Shown: positions 1-7,287, numbered from the stretch's first letter. The stretch: 22,988 nucleotides of DNA from Trebonia sp035571275 (GCA_035571275.1 DATMKQ010000387.1:1-22988), one strand, 5' to 3'. Numbers and translations: made by a program. Notes: a model not told the origin generated them from the sequence alone.

Positions 1-52
1 GCCCCCCTTTGCCCGGCCGCCCCCCTTGCCCGGCCGCCCCCCTTGCCCGGCC
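1..52. repeat. 17-bp GC-rich tandem repeat, three copies
   Basis: Three head-to-tail copies of GCCCCCCTTGCCCGGCC cover positions 1-18, 19-35 and 36-52; the first has one extra T. The array may continue beyond the left edge of the window. It lies downstream of pyrF in non-coding DNA. Its function is unknown; it could be a slippage-prone satellite. Confidence 0.85.
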
Positions 53-76
53 GCCGTTTCCGCGAAGACCTTTGCG

Positions 77-146
77 TCTTTGGGCGACTTCGGCATGTTT
101 TCGCGGTCGTTTTGTCCGTTTTATGCATGGCTAACGCGCCCAAAGA
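77..146. other. Inverted repeat just downstream of pyrF
   Basis: TCTTTGGGCG at 77-86 and CGCCCAAAGA at 137-146 are perfect 10-bp complementary arms separated by 50 nt. They sit directly after the pyrF stop codon, so they could fold in the 3' end of the pyrF transcript. The long loop makes this a weak classical terminator; processing or protection of the 3' end is equally possible. Confidence 0.4.
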
Positions 147-149
147 GCC

Positions 150-1007
150 TTAGAGGAGGGTGCGGAGGCGGTCGCCGAGGGTCGCGGTCGCGTGTTTGAG
201 GGCGTTGGCGTCCGGGCCCGCGGCTAGCAGGGAACGCGAGGCGCTGGGCATGACTCGATCGGGGCAGGTGGCGAAGGTACGGGCCACGTCGTCGGGGCTG
301 GCGCCCTGGGCGCCGAGGCCCGGGGCCAGGAACAGGGCGTTCGCGGCGGCCAGGTCGAGCGGCGGGTCGAGCGGCGGGTCGAGCGGCTGATCCGGCGGCA
401 TTGGGGCGACGACGGCGCCGACCGGGCCGATCCCGCCGGGTGCGAGCGTCTTGTTCAGCGCGCCGATGTCGTCAAGGAGCCGCTGCTCGACCGAGCGGCC
501 GTCGCTGGTGGCGGCCTGGACGGCGCGGCCCTCGGGGTTGCTCGATCGGGTCACGACCAGCAGGCACGCGCCCGCCAGGTGGGCGCGGTCGACGAACGCG
601 CCCATGGCGGACAGGCCCAGGTACGGGTGGACCGTGATCGCGTCGGCCTCGACGGGCGCGCCCGCGCCCAGGTAGGCCTGGGCGTACGCGTCGTTCGTCG
701 AGCCGACGTCGCCGCGCTTGACGTCGAGGATCACCAGGATGCCCGCGCTCCTGGCGGTTCGCGCCAGCCGGGTCAGCGCGCGGATGCCGCGCCAGCCGTG
801 CCGTTCGTAGAACGCCGACTGCGGCTTGATCAGGCCCACCGTGCCCTGCGCGGCCGCCAGCACGATGTCGGTGAAGCGCTCGAGGCCATCGGCGTCGTCG
901 GTCAGCCCCCACGCGTCCAGCACCGCGCCGTGCGGATCCGCGCCGAGCACCAGCGGGCCATACCGCTCGCGGGCGACGGCGAACCTGACGGCGAATGGGG
1001 ATGCCAC
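150..1007 (-). CDS. pyrF: Orotidine 5'-phosphate decarboxylase (type 2 PyrF)
   Basis: Catalyses the last step of de novo UMP synthesis, decarboxylating OMP to UMP in the cytosol. The 285-residue protein has the length and layout of the actinobacterial type 2 family: a substrate-binding stretch near the N-terminus (LGADPHG, residues 21-27), a KPQSAFYE segment at 61-68, and the diagnostic DVKRGDVGST motif at 95-104 with the catalytic Asp95-Lys97-Asp100 set. The start is GTG at 1007. No ribosome-binding site precedes it, but a TATAGT box lies 6 nt upstream, so the mRNA is probably leaderless. A proline-rich insertion (three PLDP-type units) is encoded by a 12-bp tandem repeat late in the gene. 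No other pyrimidine gene is visible in the window, although the gene is often operonic in actinomycetes. Confidence 0.95.
   Translation of the reverse strand: MASPFAVRFAVARERYGPLVLGADPHGAVLDAWGLTDDADGLERFTDIVLAAAQGTVGLIKPQSAFYERHGWRGIRALTRLARTARSAGILVILDVKRGDVGSTNDAYAQAYLGAGAPVEADAITVHPYLGLSAMGAFVDRAHLAGACLLVVTRSSNPEGRAVQAATSDGRSVEQRLLDDIGALNKTLAPGGIGPVGAVVAPMPPDQPLDPPLDPPLDLAAANALFLAPGLGAQGASPDDVARTFATCPDRVMPSASRSLLAAGPDANALKHATATLGDRLRTLL
353..388. repeat. 12-bp in-frame tandem repeat inside pyrF
   Basis: Three copies of GGTCGAGCGGCG (the last ends in CT) lie at 353-364, 365-376 and 377-388. On the coding strand they encode PLDP-type units in a loop shortly before the C-terminal LAPGLGAQGA segment, where phosphate is expected to bind. 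Because the unit is a multiple of three, copy number can change without breaking the frame. Confidence 0.85.
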
Positions 1008-1013
1008 GCGGCC

Positions 1014-1019
1014 ACTATA
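1014..1019 (-). promoter_or_regulatory. Probable -10 element of pyrF (leaderless)
   Basis: TATAGT on the minus strand is followed by exactly 6 nt and then the GTG start of pyrF. This TANNNT-N6-start geometry is typical of actinobacterial leaderless promoters. No convincing -35 is visible. Confidence 0.5.
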
Positions 1020-1159
1020 ACGAGCCGTAGGTGTGCGGCAGCCTGTGCGTCAGCGGGTGCGGCGGCGGAGCGTCAGCGCCCCCCGACAAACCGGCCGAGA
1101 TCCGTGACTTCGCCTTCCCGGGCCGGTGGTGCTGGCGGTGAGCGCCCTGGCGGTGCGGT

Positions 1160-1471
1160 GCTCGCCGCCTTCGTCGCGTGTTCACGCTGGCCCGGGCGGA
1201 CGTGGCGCAGGTGCTGCTCGCGATGGGGATCCTCGGCTTCGGGGTCGGGAGCTTTTCCGTCACTATGCCGGCCGTCATCTAGGGGGTCACCCCGCAGCGC
1301 GAGACGTCGAGCGCGATGGGCCTCAACCAGGTCGTGCGCGGCGCGGGCTTCTCCGTCGACAGCGCGCTCGGCGGCCTCGTGCTCGCCGTCATGGCCGCCT
1401 CGGCCGCGGCCGCTCTGGCGCTGGCGGTCAGGTCCCGGCGTGATAGTCGAGCACCTGGGTCAGCGAGTTAG
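1160..1471 (+). pseudogene. Remnant of an MFS transporter, C-terminal part
   Basis: One plus-strand frame reads as the end of an MFS drug-efflux transporter: VLLAMGILGFGVGSFSVTMP, then an in-frame TAG at 1280-1282, then VTPQRETSSAMGLNQVVRGA and GFSVDSALGGLVLA, ending at TAG 1469-1471. The MPAVI / VTPxxETSSAMGxNQVVR pattern is typical of the late helices of these exporters and continues in the same frame across the stop. Most of the transporter (about 12-14 helices) is absent upstream. The end overlaps the 3' end of the adjacent MarR gene. MarR regulators often sit beside such exporters, so this is probably the lost target of that regulator. The upstream limit is approximate. Confidence 0.65.
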
Positions 1472-1871
1472 CTAGCCGGTCCCTGTCGGCGAGGGTCAGC
1501 GGCGCCAGCAGATCGTCCTGCACGCCGGCCAGCAGGCCGGCTAGCTGCTCCAGGCGCGCCGTACCGCCGGGCGTGATCGTGATGACGTTGCGGCGCCGGT
1601 CGGCTGGGTCGACGGACCGCCGCGCCAGCCCCTGGTCGGCCAGTTCGTTGACGGTGGCCACGACGTCGCTGCGGTCCATGGCGGTCCGGCGGCCAAGGTC
1701 GGCCTGGCTGGACGGCCCGAACTCCGCCAGCGCGGCCAGCAGCCGGACGTGGTACCCGCGCGCCCCGACAGCGGCCAGCCGGTCGGCCAGCATCCGGTGC
1801 GCGATCGCGGAAACCTGGCTGATCAGCCAGGTTGGCTGCGCCGTGAGCAGGGCTGGCGTCTCGTCGGCCAC
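1428..1871 (-). CDS. MarR-family transcriptional regulator
   Basis: Winged-helix repressor of about 147 residues, the usual MarR size. The recognition region is SQADLGRRTAMDRSDVVATV followed by the wing (LARRSVDPADRRRNVITITP) and helices for dimerisation at both ends. I place the start at GTG 1871, because GGGAGG at 1882-1877 is 5 nt upstream; an in-frame GTG at 1877 overlaps that site and is less likely. It is divergent from a second winged-helix gene at 1963, and two palindromes between them are probable operators. The neighbouring MFS remnant suggests an original role in controlling efflux. The ligand is unknown. Confidence 0.88.
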   Translation of the reverse strand: MADETPALLTAQPTWLISQVSAIAHRMLADRLAAVGARGYHVRLLAALAEFGPSSQADLGRRTAMDRSDVVATVNELADQGLARRSVDPADRRRNVITITPGGTARLEQLAGLLAGVQDDLLAPLTLADRDRLANSLTQVLDYHAGT

Positions 1872-1910
1872 GCGCACCTCCCGTCGTGGATCTTGATTTA
1901 CAGAAATATT

Positions 1911-1940
1911 GTTGGCAGAGCCAACGTTGGCATCACCAAC
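1911..1940. promoter_or_regulatory. Two adjacent 15-bp palindromic operators
   Basis: Positions 1911-1925 read GTTGGCAGAGCCAAC (6-bp arms) and 1926-1940 read GTTGGCATCACCAAC (5-bp arms). The two copies abut exactly, with their centres 15 bp apart, between two divergent MarR-like genes. This is the expected form and place of MarR-dimer operators and implies shared control or autoregulation of both genes. Confidence 0.7.
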
Positions 1941-1962
1941 GATATCCGATGGGAGTCACGTC

Positions 1963-2394
1963 ATGCAGTCGTACCCACCGCTCAGCACTCAGGTCATCGG
2001 TCAGGCGGAAAGCGCCCTCGGCGCCATCTTCGACCCGCTGCTCGCCCGGACCCAGACCACGTTCCGCCAGTGGCTCGTGCTCACCGTCACCGCGGGAAGC
2101 GGCGGCGCCATGAACCGCGGCCAGCTTGTCGCCCGGGTAGCGGGCGCGCGGAAGATTCCCGGCGCCGAGGTCGAGGCGGCGATCGGCGAACTGGCCGAGG
2201 CCGGGCTCGTGCGCACCGACGGGGAGGTGACGCTGACCGAGGCCGGCCGGGGCAGGTACGGGCAGATCCGTGGCGCGCTCGAGGAGATCACTGAGCGCCT
2301 GTTCGACTTTCCCGCCGGGGACCTCGCCACCGCCGGTCGTGTCCTGGCCCTCGTCACCGCGCGCGCGAACGCGGAAATCGCGGCCCGTGCTTAG
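1963..2394 (+). CDS. MarR-like winged-helix protein
   Basis: A 143-residue protein with a predicted winged helix-turn-helix: MNRGQLVARVAGARKIPGAE, then a recognition helix (AAIGELAEAGLVRT) and a short beta-wing (DGEVTLTEAGRGRY), flanked by helices. I chose ATG 1963 because GGGAG at 1951-1955 lies 7 nt upstream; extending to ATG 1909 would cross the operator palindromes. The segment before the HTH (TFRQWLVLTV) resembles the first helices of MarR proteins. It probably binds DNA as a dimer and may regulate the divergent gene at 1428-1871. The ligand and targets are not evident. Confidence 0.8.
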   Translation: MQSYPPLSTQVIGQAESALGAIFDPLLARTQTTFRQWLVLTVTAGSGGAMNRGQLVARVAGARKIPGAEVEAAIGELAEAGLVRTDGEVTLTEAGRGRYGQIRGALEEITERLFDFPAGDLATAGRVLALVTARANAEIAARA

Positions 2395-2607
2395 TCGGCT
2401 GGCACTTAGTCGTCCAGCAGGGCCCATGCCTCTATCTCGGGTCGCCCGGCCCGACCAGCTGACCGTTCCCGTCCCGCGCGATCTGCCCGCTCACCACCAC
2501 CGGCCGGCCTCGCCCGGTCACTACCTGGCTTTATCCGCGTCCAGCGGCCGCCCCCTCGGGAGCCGCGACACGCTCCACCACGCCCACGCTCTCCTCCTGT
2601 CGCCCGG

Positions 2608-3441
2608 TCAGGGCGGTTCGATGTCGTCGTACGATCTCGCTGCCGCTAGGAGGCCGTCCGCGGCGCGTTCGTAGACGCCTAGGCCCGGCTGGGGGGGCAG
2701 GTCGCGGGTGCCCCACCGGACACAGTTGTACTCCACCGCGCAGCGCACGCCGTCGTCGGTCTCTGCGCACTGCTGCAGCCCGATGCCGCCCGCGCTGAAC
2801 TGGGCGGCGAAGAACGAGCGAAGCTCGGCGGCGCCGCGGTGGATGGCCTGCGGGCCCGCCGGGTCGCGGATGTATCCGTCCGCCTCGAATGTCCGCACCG
2901 CCGCCTCGACGTCACCGGCCTCGACCGCGGCGAAATAGCGGCCGACGACGTCACCGGCGCGGACGGGCGCAGCCGCGGACGGGGGCGGGAGCGCGAGAAT
3001 CACCGGCCTGACCGAGCGCTGTCCTTGGACCGGCAGCAGGCTGCCGTAGGTGCGGAACGCCACGGACCTGTCATCGCGAGATTCGGCGACGACCGCCACC
3101 GGCCAGGCCACGTCCCGCCCGTCGATGGACAGGTGCGCCAAGAGCTCGACCACCGCCCGCCCGTTAGCGGTCGTGACGGCCATCGTCTCGGTCCGCGCGT
3201 GACGTTCGGCCAGCCAGTTCTGACTGGTCCTGATGAACTGCCGCAGCTGCTTGTGGCCGCGGATCTCGCCCAGCCGGGGGTCGTAGACCACCACCTCGCC
3301 GGGCCACACGGTTTCGAGGTCGCGGGAGTCTCCGCTGTTCAGCGCGCTGAAGTACTGCCGCACCGGATCGGCTTGACCCACGGCCCGCGTCTGCGCGCGC
3401 GCAAGCACCATGGCGTTGGCGAAGTCGGGAAACCACGGCAT
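2608..3441 (-). CDS. Tandem SnoaL/NTF2-like domain protein
   Basis: A 277-residue protein made of two cone-shaped NTF2/SnoaL-like domains. Domain one, about residues 25-145, begins with VRQYFSALNSGD and contains VVVYDPRLGEIRGHKQLRQF. Domain two, about 160-270, repeats the pattern with VGRYFAAVEAGDVEAAVRTF and a DPAGPQAIHRGAAELRSFF segment. Such folds bind small hydrophobic ligands or act as cyclases, isomerases or lyases; no specific catalytic residues can be assigned by eye. The start is ATG 3441, preceded by AAGGAG with 5 nt spacing; a GTG six bases further up overlaps this site. It is the last gene of a minus-strand cluster, 33 nt after the SDR gene, so it probably acts in the same pathway. 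Confidence 0.85.
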   Translation of the reverse strand: MPWFPDFANAMVLARAQTRAVGQADPVRQYFSALNSGDSRDLETVWPGEVVVYDPRLGEIRGHKQLRQFIRTSQNWLAERHARTETMAVTTANGRAVVELLAHLSIDGRDVAWPVAVVAESRDDRSVAFRTYGSLLPVQGQRSVRPVILALPPPSAAAPVRAGDVVGRYFAAVEAGDVEAAVRTFEADGYIRDPAGPQAIHRGAAELRSFFAAQFSAGGIGLQQCAETDDGVRCAVEYNCVRWGTRDLPPQPGLGVYERAADGLLAAARSYDDIEPP

Positions 3442-3474
3442 AGCCACTCCTTCTGACGAGGCGGCCCCCGGACC

Positions 3475-4182
3475 TCAGCGGCCGGCGATCTGGCCACCGT
3501 CGATATGCAGTATCTCGCCGGTGATGTAGGGCGACGACTCGAGGAACAAGATGCCGTCCACGACGTCGCTGACCTGGCCGGCCCGCCCGATCGGCGGCGT
3601 TCGGTCGCCGAGGTTCTCGTAGCTTTCCGCCGGGTGCACCGGGGTCTGGATGATCCCCGGCGAGACGGCGTTGACCCGGATGCCCCTGGCGGCGTACTCG
3701 ATGGCCAGCGACCTGGTGGCCGCGGCGATCCCGCCCTTGGTCAGCGCGGCGAGCACCGCGGGCTCATGAGAGTTCGCGACCTCGGCGACCGTGGCCGAGA
3801 TGTTGACCACGTGGCCGCTGTGCCGCGTCACCATCGCGGCGATGGCCCGCTGGGTGATCCAGAAGAAGCCGGTGAGGTTGACCCCGACCGCCGTCGCGTA
3901 GTCGGCGGCCGAATACTCGGTGAACGGCTTGGATAGCCACACGCCCGCGTCGTTGACGAGGGTGTCGACGCGGCCGAAGCGGTCCAGCGCCGCGCCGATG
4001 ATCTTGTCGCCGGTGGCCGGATCGGTGATGTCCCCGGCGACCGTGACGAGGTCCGGGTCGCCGGACGGCTCGATCGTGCGGGCGCTGGCCACCACCGACC
4101 AGCCGCGCTGGCGGTACCCGGCGACGATTCCCGCGCCGATACCCTGAGAACCCCCGGTGACGACGGCGACCTTGCCCGTCAT
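3475..4182 (-). CDS. SDR-family oxidoreductase lacking the catalytic Tyr
   Basis: A 235-residue Rossmann-fold protein. The cofactor glycine motif TGGSQGIG is at residues 9-16, an NDAG variant of NNAG at 77-80, and the post-catalytic RVNAVSPGIIQTPVH region at 169-183. The catalytic Ser (ISAT, Ser129) and Lys149 are present, but the YxxxK tyrosine position is Ala145 (AVLAALTKGG). I recall a recurrent SDR subfamily with ALxxLTKGG at this site, so this is probably a subfamily trait rather than decay. The start ATG 4182 overlaps the TGA of the preceding SDR gene (TGATG), implying translational coupling. Substrate unknown; a reductase using an unusual proton donor, or a non-catalytic partner, are both possible. 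Confidence 0.9.
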   Translation of the reverse strand: MTGKVAVVTGGSQGIGAGIVAGYRQRGWSVVASARTIEPSGDPDLVTVAGDITDPATGDKIIGAALDRFGRVDTLVNDAGVWLSKPFTEYSAADYATAVGVNLTGFFWITQRAIAAMVTRHSGHVVNISATVAEVANSHEPAVLAALTKGGIAAATRSLAIEYAARGIRVNAVSPGIIQTPVHPAESYENLGDRTPPIGRAGQVSDVVDGILFLESSPYITGEILHIDGGQIAGR

Positions 4183-4946
4183 CACGTTCCTTCGACCAGC
4201 TGCTGGCCGCCGTCGATGTCCAGGGTCGCGCCGGTGATCGCCGTGTTCACCATGAGGTGCACGGCGAGCGCCGCGATGTCGGCGGGCCCGACCACGCGCC
4301 TGATGGGCAGCGTGTCCCGCAGTTGCTGGCGGCGCTTGTCGAGGTCGTCGCCGAGCAGCGAGGCGGACAGCGGCGTGTCGACGAAGCCGGCCGCGATGAG
4401 GTTGACCCGGATCGGTGCCACCTCCACGGCCAGGTTGGCGACCAGGGCGGGCATCGCGGCGGTGGCCGCCGCGATGATCGACAGGCCGGGTCCGCGGCCG
4501 CGGCCGCCGGTGCCGCTCATGAACAGCAGCGTGCCGCCGGACCGCACCCGGCCGACGGCGTGCCGCGCGACGGCGACGGCCAGCCACTGGTGGTTGTCGT
4601 AGTCGCGGTGCGCGCGCTCGCGGTCGAGGTCGGCCAGCGGCGCGTAGTACGGACCCGGGCCCGTGACCAGCACGTGGTCGATCCGGTCCGGCAGGTCGAG
4701 GAAGAACTGGTCGAGTTCGGCCGGGTCGGTGGCGTCGAGGGCTGCGGTGCGCTCCGCGCCGACCTCCGCCGCGGCCCGCTGGAGGCGCTCGGGGTCGCGG
4801 CCGGCGAGGATGACGGCGGCGCCCTCCGCGCGGGCCCGCCGGGCGGTCTCGAGTCCGATCCCGGCGCTGCCGCCGATCAGCACGACCGTCTGACCCGACA
4901 GTTCGGGTTCGCGCTGGCGGGGCGAGACGCCGGGCGCGGTGCTCAT
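4182..4946 (-). CDS. SDR-family protein with degenerate active site
   Basis: A 254-residue Rossmann protein with VVLIGGSAGIG at residues 21-31 for NAD(P) binding and AGRDPERL after strand 2, suggesting NADP preference. NNAG is replaced by TGPGP (95-99). Ser144 (MSGTGG) is present, but the YxxxK tetrad reads ISIIAAATAAM-like, with Ile157 and Ala161 where Tyr and Lys are expected. The C-terminal VNLIAAGFVDTPLSA and ITGATLDIDGGQQL regions are well kept. It starts at ATG 4946 in an ATGA overlap with the upstream flavoprotein stop. Two SDRs side by side, each missing catalytic residues, suggest a heteromeric enzyme or a pair doing non-classical chemistry; that is inference. Confidence 0.88.
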   Translation of the reverse strand: MSTAPGVSPRQREPELSGQTVVLIGGSAGIGLETARRARAEGAAVILAGRDPERLQRAAAEVGAERTAALDATDPAELDQFFLDLPDRIDHVLVTGPGPYYAPLADLDRERAHRDYDNHQWLAVAVARHAVGRVRSGGTLLFMSGTGGRGRGPGLSIIAAATAAMPALVANLAVEVAPIRVNLIAAGFVDTPLSASLLGDDLDKRRQQLRDTLPIRRVVGPADIAALAVHLMVNTAITGATLDIDGGQQLVEGT

Positions 4947-6283
4947 GACGCGTCCTTCGCGATGGCGGTGCGCAGCGCCTTCAGCGCCGCGACGTAAACG
5001 AGAGAGAAGGTCGGGAACGGCTGAATGACGTCGCGCAGCACGTCGAGCGGCACGCGGGCGTGGATCGCCAGCGTGGCCTGCTGCATCCACTCACCGGCCT
5101 CGGGACCGAGCGCGTGGCCGCCGGTCAGCCGTTCGCCGTCGCTGAGCAAGGTGATGTAGCCCTTGGACTCGGCGTAGTCGTGCGCGTAGGTCTGCATCTT
5201 CGCCACTTCGGACATCGGGATGGTCGCGCTGAACCGCGCTTCCGTGGCGCCGACCGAGGCCGCCTGCGGGTCTGTGTAGATCACATCGGGGATGGCCTCG
5301 TAGTGGGCCTCGCGCGACTCGCCCAAGATGTTGGAGGCCACCACCTCGCCCTGGTACTCACCGACGTGGGTCAGCATGCGTATGCCGGTGACGTCGCCGA
5401 TGGCCCACAGCCGCTCGCCGACCCGCAGGTGCGTGTCCACCGTGACGCCATGGTCGTTGAAGGTGGCGCCGACCGTCTCCAGGCCAACGCCGTGCACCCG
5501 AGGACGTCGCCCGGTCGCCACGAGCAGCTTGTCGCCGCGCAGTTCCCGCCCGTCGGCCAGGACGAGGACGTAGTCCTCGCCGTCGCGCCGCGCTGCTGTC
5601 GCCTGGACGCCGAGCACCAGCTCGATGCCGTCACGGCGCAGTTCCTCGCCGAGCGCGTCGCCGAGCGGCTTGGGCTCGCGGGCCAGCACGTGGCCCGCGG
5701 CCTCGACGAGGACCACCTCGCCGCCGAGCCGGCGGACGGCCTGGGCCATCTCGGCTCCGACCGGGCCGCCACCGAGAATCAGCAGCCGGCGCGGGACGGC
5801 CTTCATGCCGGTCACCTCGCGGTTGGTCCAGACGCCGTCGAGTTCGCGCAGGCCGGGAACGGGCGGGATGACCGCGTCGGAGCCGGTCGCCAGCACGACG
5901 TCCCGGGCGGTGTACCGGGTGTCGCCCACCTCGACCACCCCGGGGCCGGCCAGCTTGCCGGTGCCCCTGATGAGGTCGATGCCCTTGCTGGTCAGGAAGG
6001 ACACCTGCCCGGCGTCGGAGTAGTTGGAGACCATGTAGTCCCGGTAGGCCAGCGCGGCCTCGACGTCGACCCGCGCGGTGCCCGCCGCCTCGAGCGCGCC
6101 GTGCACCGCCTCGCCTGGCCGCAGCAGCGTCTTGGACGGGATGCAGGCGTAGTACGTGCACTCGCCGCCGGCCAGGGACCGCTCGATCACCGCTACCCGC
6201 AGGCCGCCGTCGGCCAGCTCAGCGGCGCAGTGCTCGCCTGGCGCCCCTGCGCCAAGGACTATCGCGTCGTAGTCGCCGCTCAT
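4943..6283 (-). CDS. FAD-dependent pyridine nucleotide-disulfide oxidoreductase
   Basis: A 446-residue class I flavoprotein of the dihydrolipoyl dehydrogenase / mercuric reductase family. The FAD dinucleotide fold is at 6-34 (DAIVLGAGAPGE), followed by the redox pair Cys42-Cys47 in GGECTYYACIPSK, the NAD(P) fold around LLILGGGPVGAEMAQ, the second FAD motif LWAIGDVTG, and a dimerisation domain. In true lipoyl dehydrogenases the C-terminal motif is HPTLSE; here it is FPTFSL (residues 423-428), so the acid-base His and its Glu are replaced by Phe423 and Leu428. The usual disulfide substrate chemistry is therefore unlikely in that form. The start ATG 6283 has GGGGG 7 nt upstream. It heads the cluster with the two SDRs and the SnoaL-like protein, and follows dapD by 74 nt on the same strand. 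Confidence 0.9.
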   Translation of the reverse strand: MSGDYDAIVLGAGAPGEHCAAELADGGLRVAVIERSLAGGECTYYACIPSKTLLRPGEAVHGALEAAGTARVDVEAALAYRDYMVSNYSDAGQVSFLTSKGIDLIRGTGKLAGPGVVEVGDTRYTARDVVLATGSDAVIPPVPGLRELDGVWTNREVTGMKAVPRRLLILGGGPVGAEMAQAVRRLGGEVVLVEAAGHVLAREPKPLGDALGEELRRDGIELVLGVQATAARRDGEDYVLVLADGRELRGDKLLVATGRRPRVHGVGLETVGATFNDHGVTVDTHLRVGERLWAIGDVTGIRMLTHVGEYQGEVVASNILGESREAHYEAIPDVIYTDPQAASVGATEARFSATIPMSEVAKMQTYAHDYAESKGYITLLSDGERLTGGHALGPEAGEWMQQATLAIHARVPLDVLRDVIQPFPTFSLVYVAALKALRTAIAKDAS

Positions 6284-6357
6284 GTTCGCGCCCCCTAAGG
6301 CTCGGTCTGGTGCTCGCGTACACCGTCATTCCCCTGAGCGCCCGGACGCACCCGTGC

Positions 6358-7287
6358 CTACTGGTGCGCGTGCAGGTCAGCGCTGAGGCTGCCCCACGTG
6401 CCGTGCCGGGGGATCGCCTCGACGGACCCGGTGACGCTGTTACGGCGGAACAGCATCCCAGGCTGGCCGCTCAGATCCCTGGCCTTGGCTTGCTTGCCGC
6501 CGGGAAGCGTGACGATCGTCCCGGCGGTCAGGTACAGCCCGGCCTCGACGACGCAGTCGTCGCCCAGCGAGATGCCCAGGCCCGAGTTCGCGCCAAGCAG
6601 GCACCGCTGGCCGACCGAGATGACCCGGGTGCCGCCGCCGGACAAGGTGCCCATGATGGAGGCCCCGCCGCCGACGTCCGCGCCGGCGCCGACGGTCACG
6701 CCCTGGCTGATCCGGCCTTCGACCATGACGGGGCCGAGTGTGCCCGCGTTGAAGTTGACGAAGCCCTCGTGCATGACCGTGGTCCCCTCGGCCAGGTAGG
6801 CGCCGAGCCGGACCCGGGCGGCGTCGGCCACGCGCACGCCGGCGGGCACCACGAAGTCCAGCATCGCGGGGAACTTGTCCACGGCGCGGACCCATAGATA
6901 CTGACCCCGCTCGAGCGCCCGCTGCCGGGCCGCGTCGATTTCGCTGGCGGCGACCGGTCCCAGGGACGTCCAGCAGACGTTCGGCAGGACCGCGAAGATC
7001 CCGTCCAGGTTGATCGAGTTCGGGCGGACCAGGCGGTGGGAGAGCAAGTGCAGCCGCAGGTAGCCGTCGGCGGTGTCGGCTGGCGGCTTGTCGAGGTCGG
7101 CGATCGCGTAGGACCGCCGGCTCACCAGGACCCCGCGGACCTCGTCCTCGTATTGATCGGAATCGGCCGGACTTTCGCTGCCGACGTTGCCAGGCGTCCC
7201 CAGCTTCGGCGCGGGAAACCACGCGCACAACGGGGTCCCATCCCGCCCTGCCGTCACAACCGCCTCGCCCCACGCCGACTCACTCAT
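6358..7287 (-). CDS. dapD: 2,3,4,5-tetrahydropyridine-2,6-dicarboxylate N-succinyltransferase
   Basis: Transfers succinyl from succinyl-CoA to tetrahydrodipicolinate in the lysine/diaminopimelate branch that feeds peptidoglycan. The 309-residue protein fits the actinobacterial DapD family: an N-terminal region with YLRLHLLSHRLVRPNSINLD, then a left-handed beta-helix built of hexapeptide repeats (VRVADAARVRLGAYLAEGTT, GPVMVEGRISQGVTVGAGAD) and the VGQRCLLGANSGLGISLGDD segment of the acyl-CoA cleft. ATG 7287 has no ribosome-binding site but a TAGGTT box 6 nt upstream, so it is probably leaderless. It is divergent from the S8 protease operon and may be co-transcribed with the flavoprotein gene downstream. 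Confidence 0.95.
   Translation of the reverse strand: MSESAWGEAVVTAGRDGTPLCAWFPAPKLGTPGNVGSESPADSDQYEDEVRGVLVSRRSYAIADLDKPPADTADGYLRLHLLSHRLVRPNSINLDGIFAVLPNVCWTSLGPVAASEIDAARQRALERGQYLWVRAVDKFPAMLDFVVPAGVRVADAARVRLGAYLAEGTTVMHEGFVNFNAGTLGPVMVEGRISQGVTVGAGADVGGGASIMGTLSGGGTRVISVGQRCLLGANSGLGISLGDDCVVEAGLYLTAGTIVTLPGGKQAKARDLSGQPGMLFRRNSVTGSVEAIPRHGTWGSLSADLHAHQ

Noticed and set aside
1015..1278. Minus-strand open frame upstream of pyrF
   Set aside because: It is antisense to the MFS remnant, Arg/His-rich and without motifs; it would also cover the pyrF promoter.
2395..2607. Possible small gene between the winged-helix gene and the SnoaL-like gene
   Set aside because: Open frames here have no ribosome-binding site, no motif and Pro/Arg-rich composition. 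I see nothing functional in the gap.
4183..4587. Longer N-terminus for the downstream SDR
   Set aside because: The extension is Arg-rich out-of-frame reading of the upstream SDR gene; the Rossmann motif begins right after ATG 4182.
5060..6298. Long plus-strand open frame opposite the flavoprotein gene
   Set aside because: Antisense to a gene with complete FAD and Cys-pair motifs; translation is His/Val/Asp-rich with no recognisable fold.
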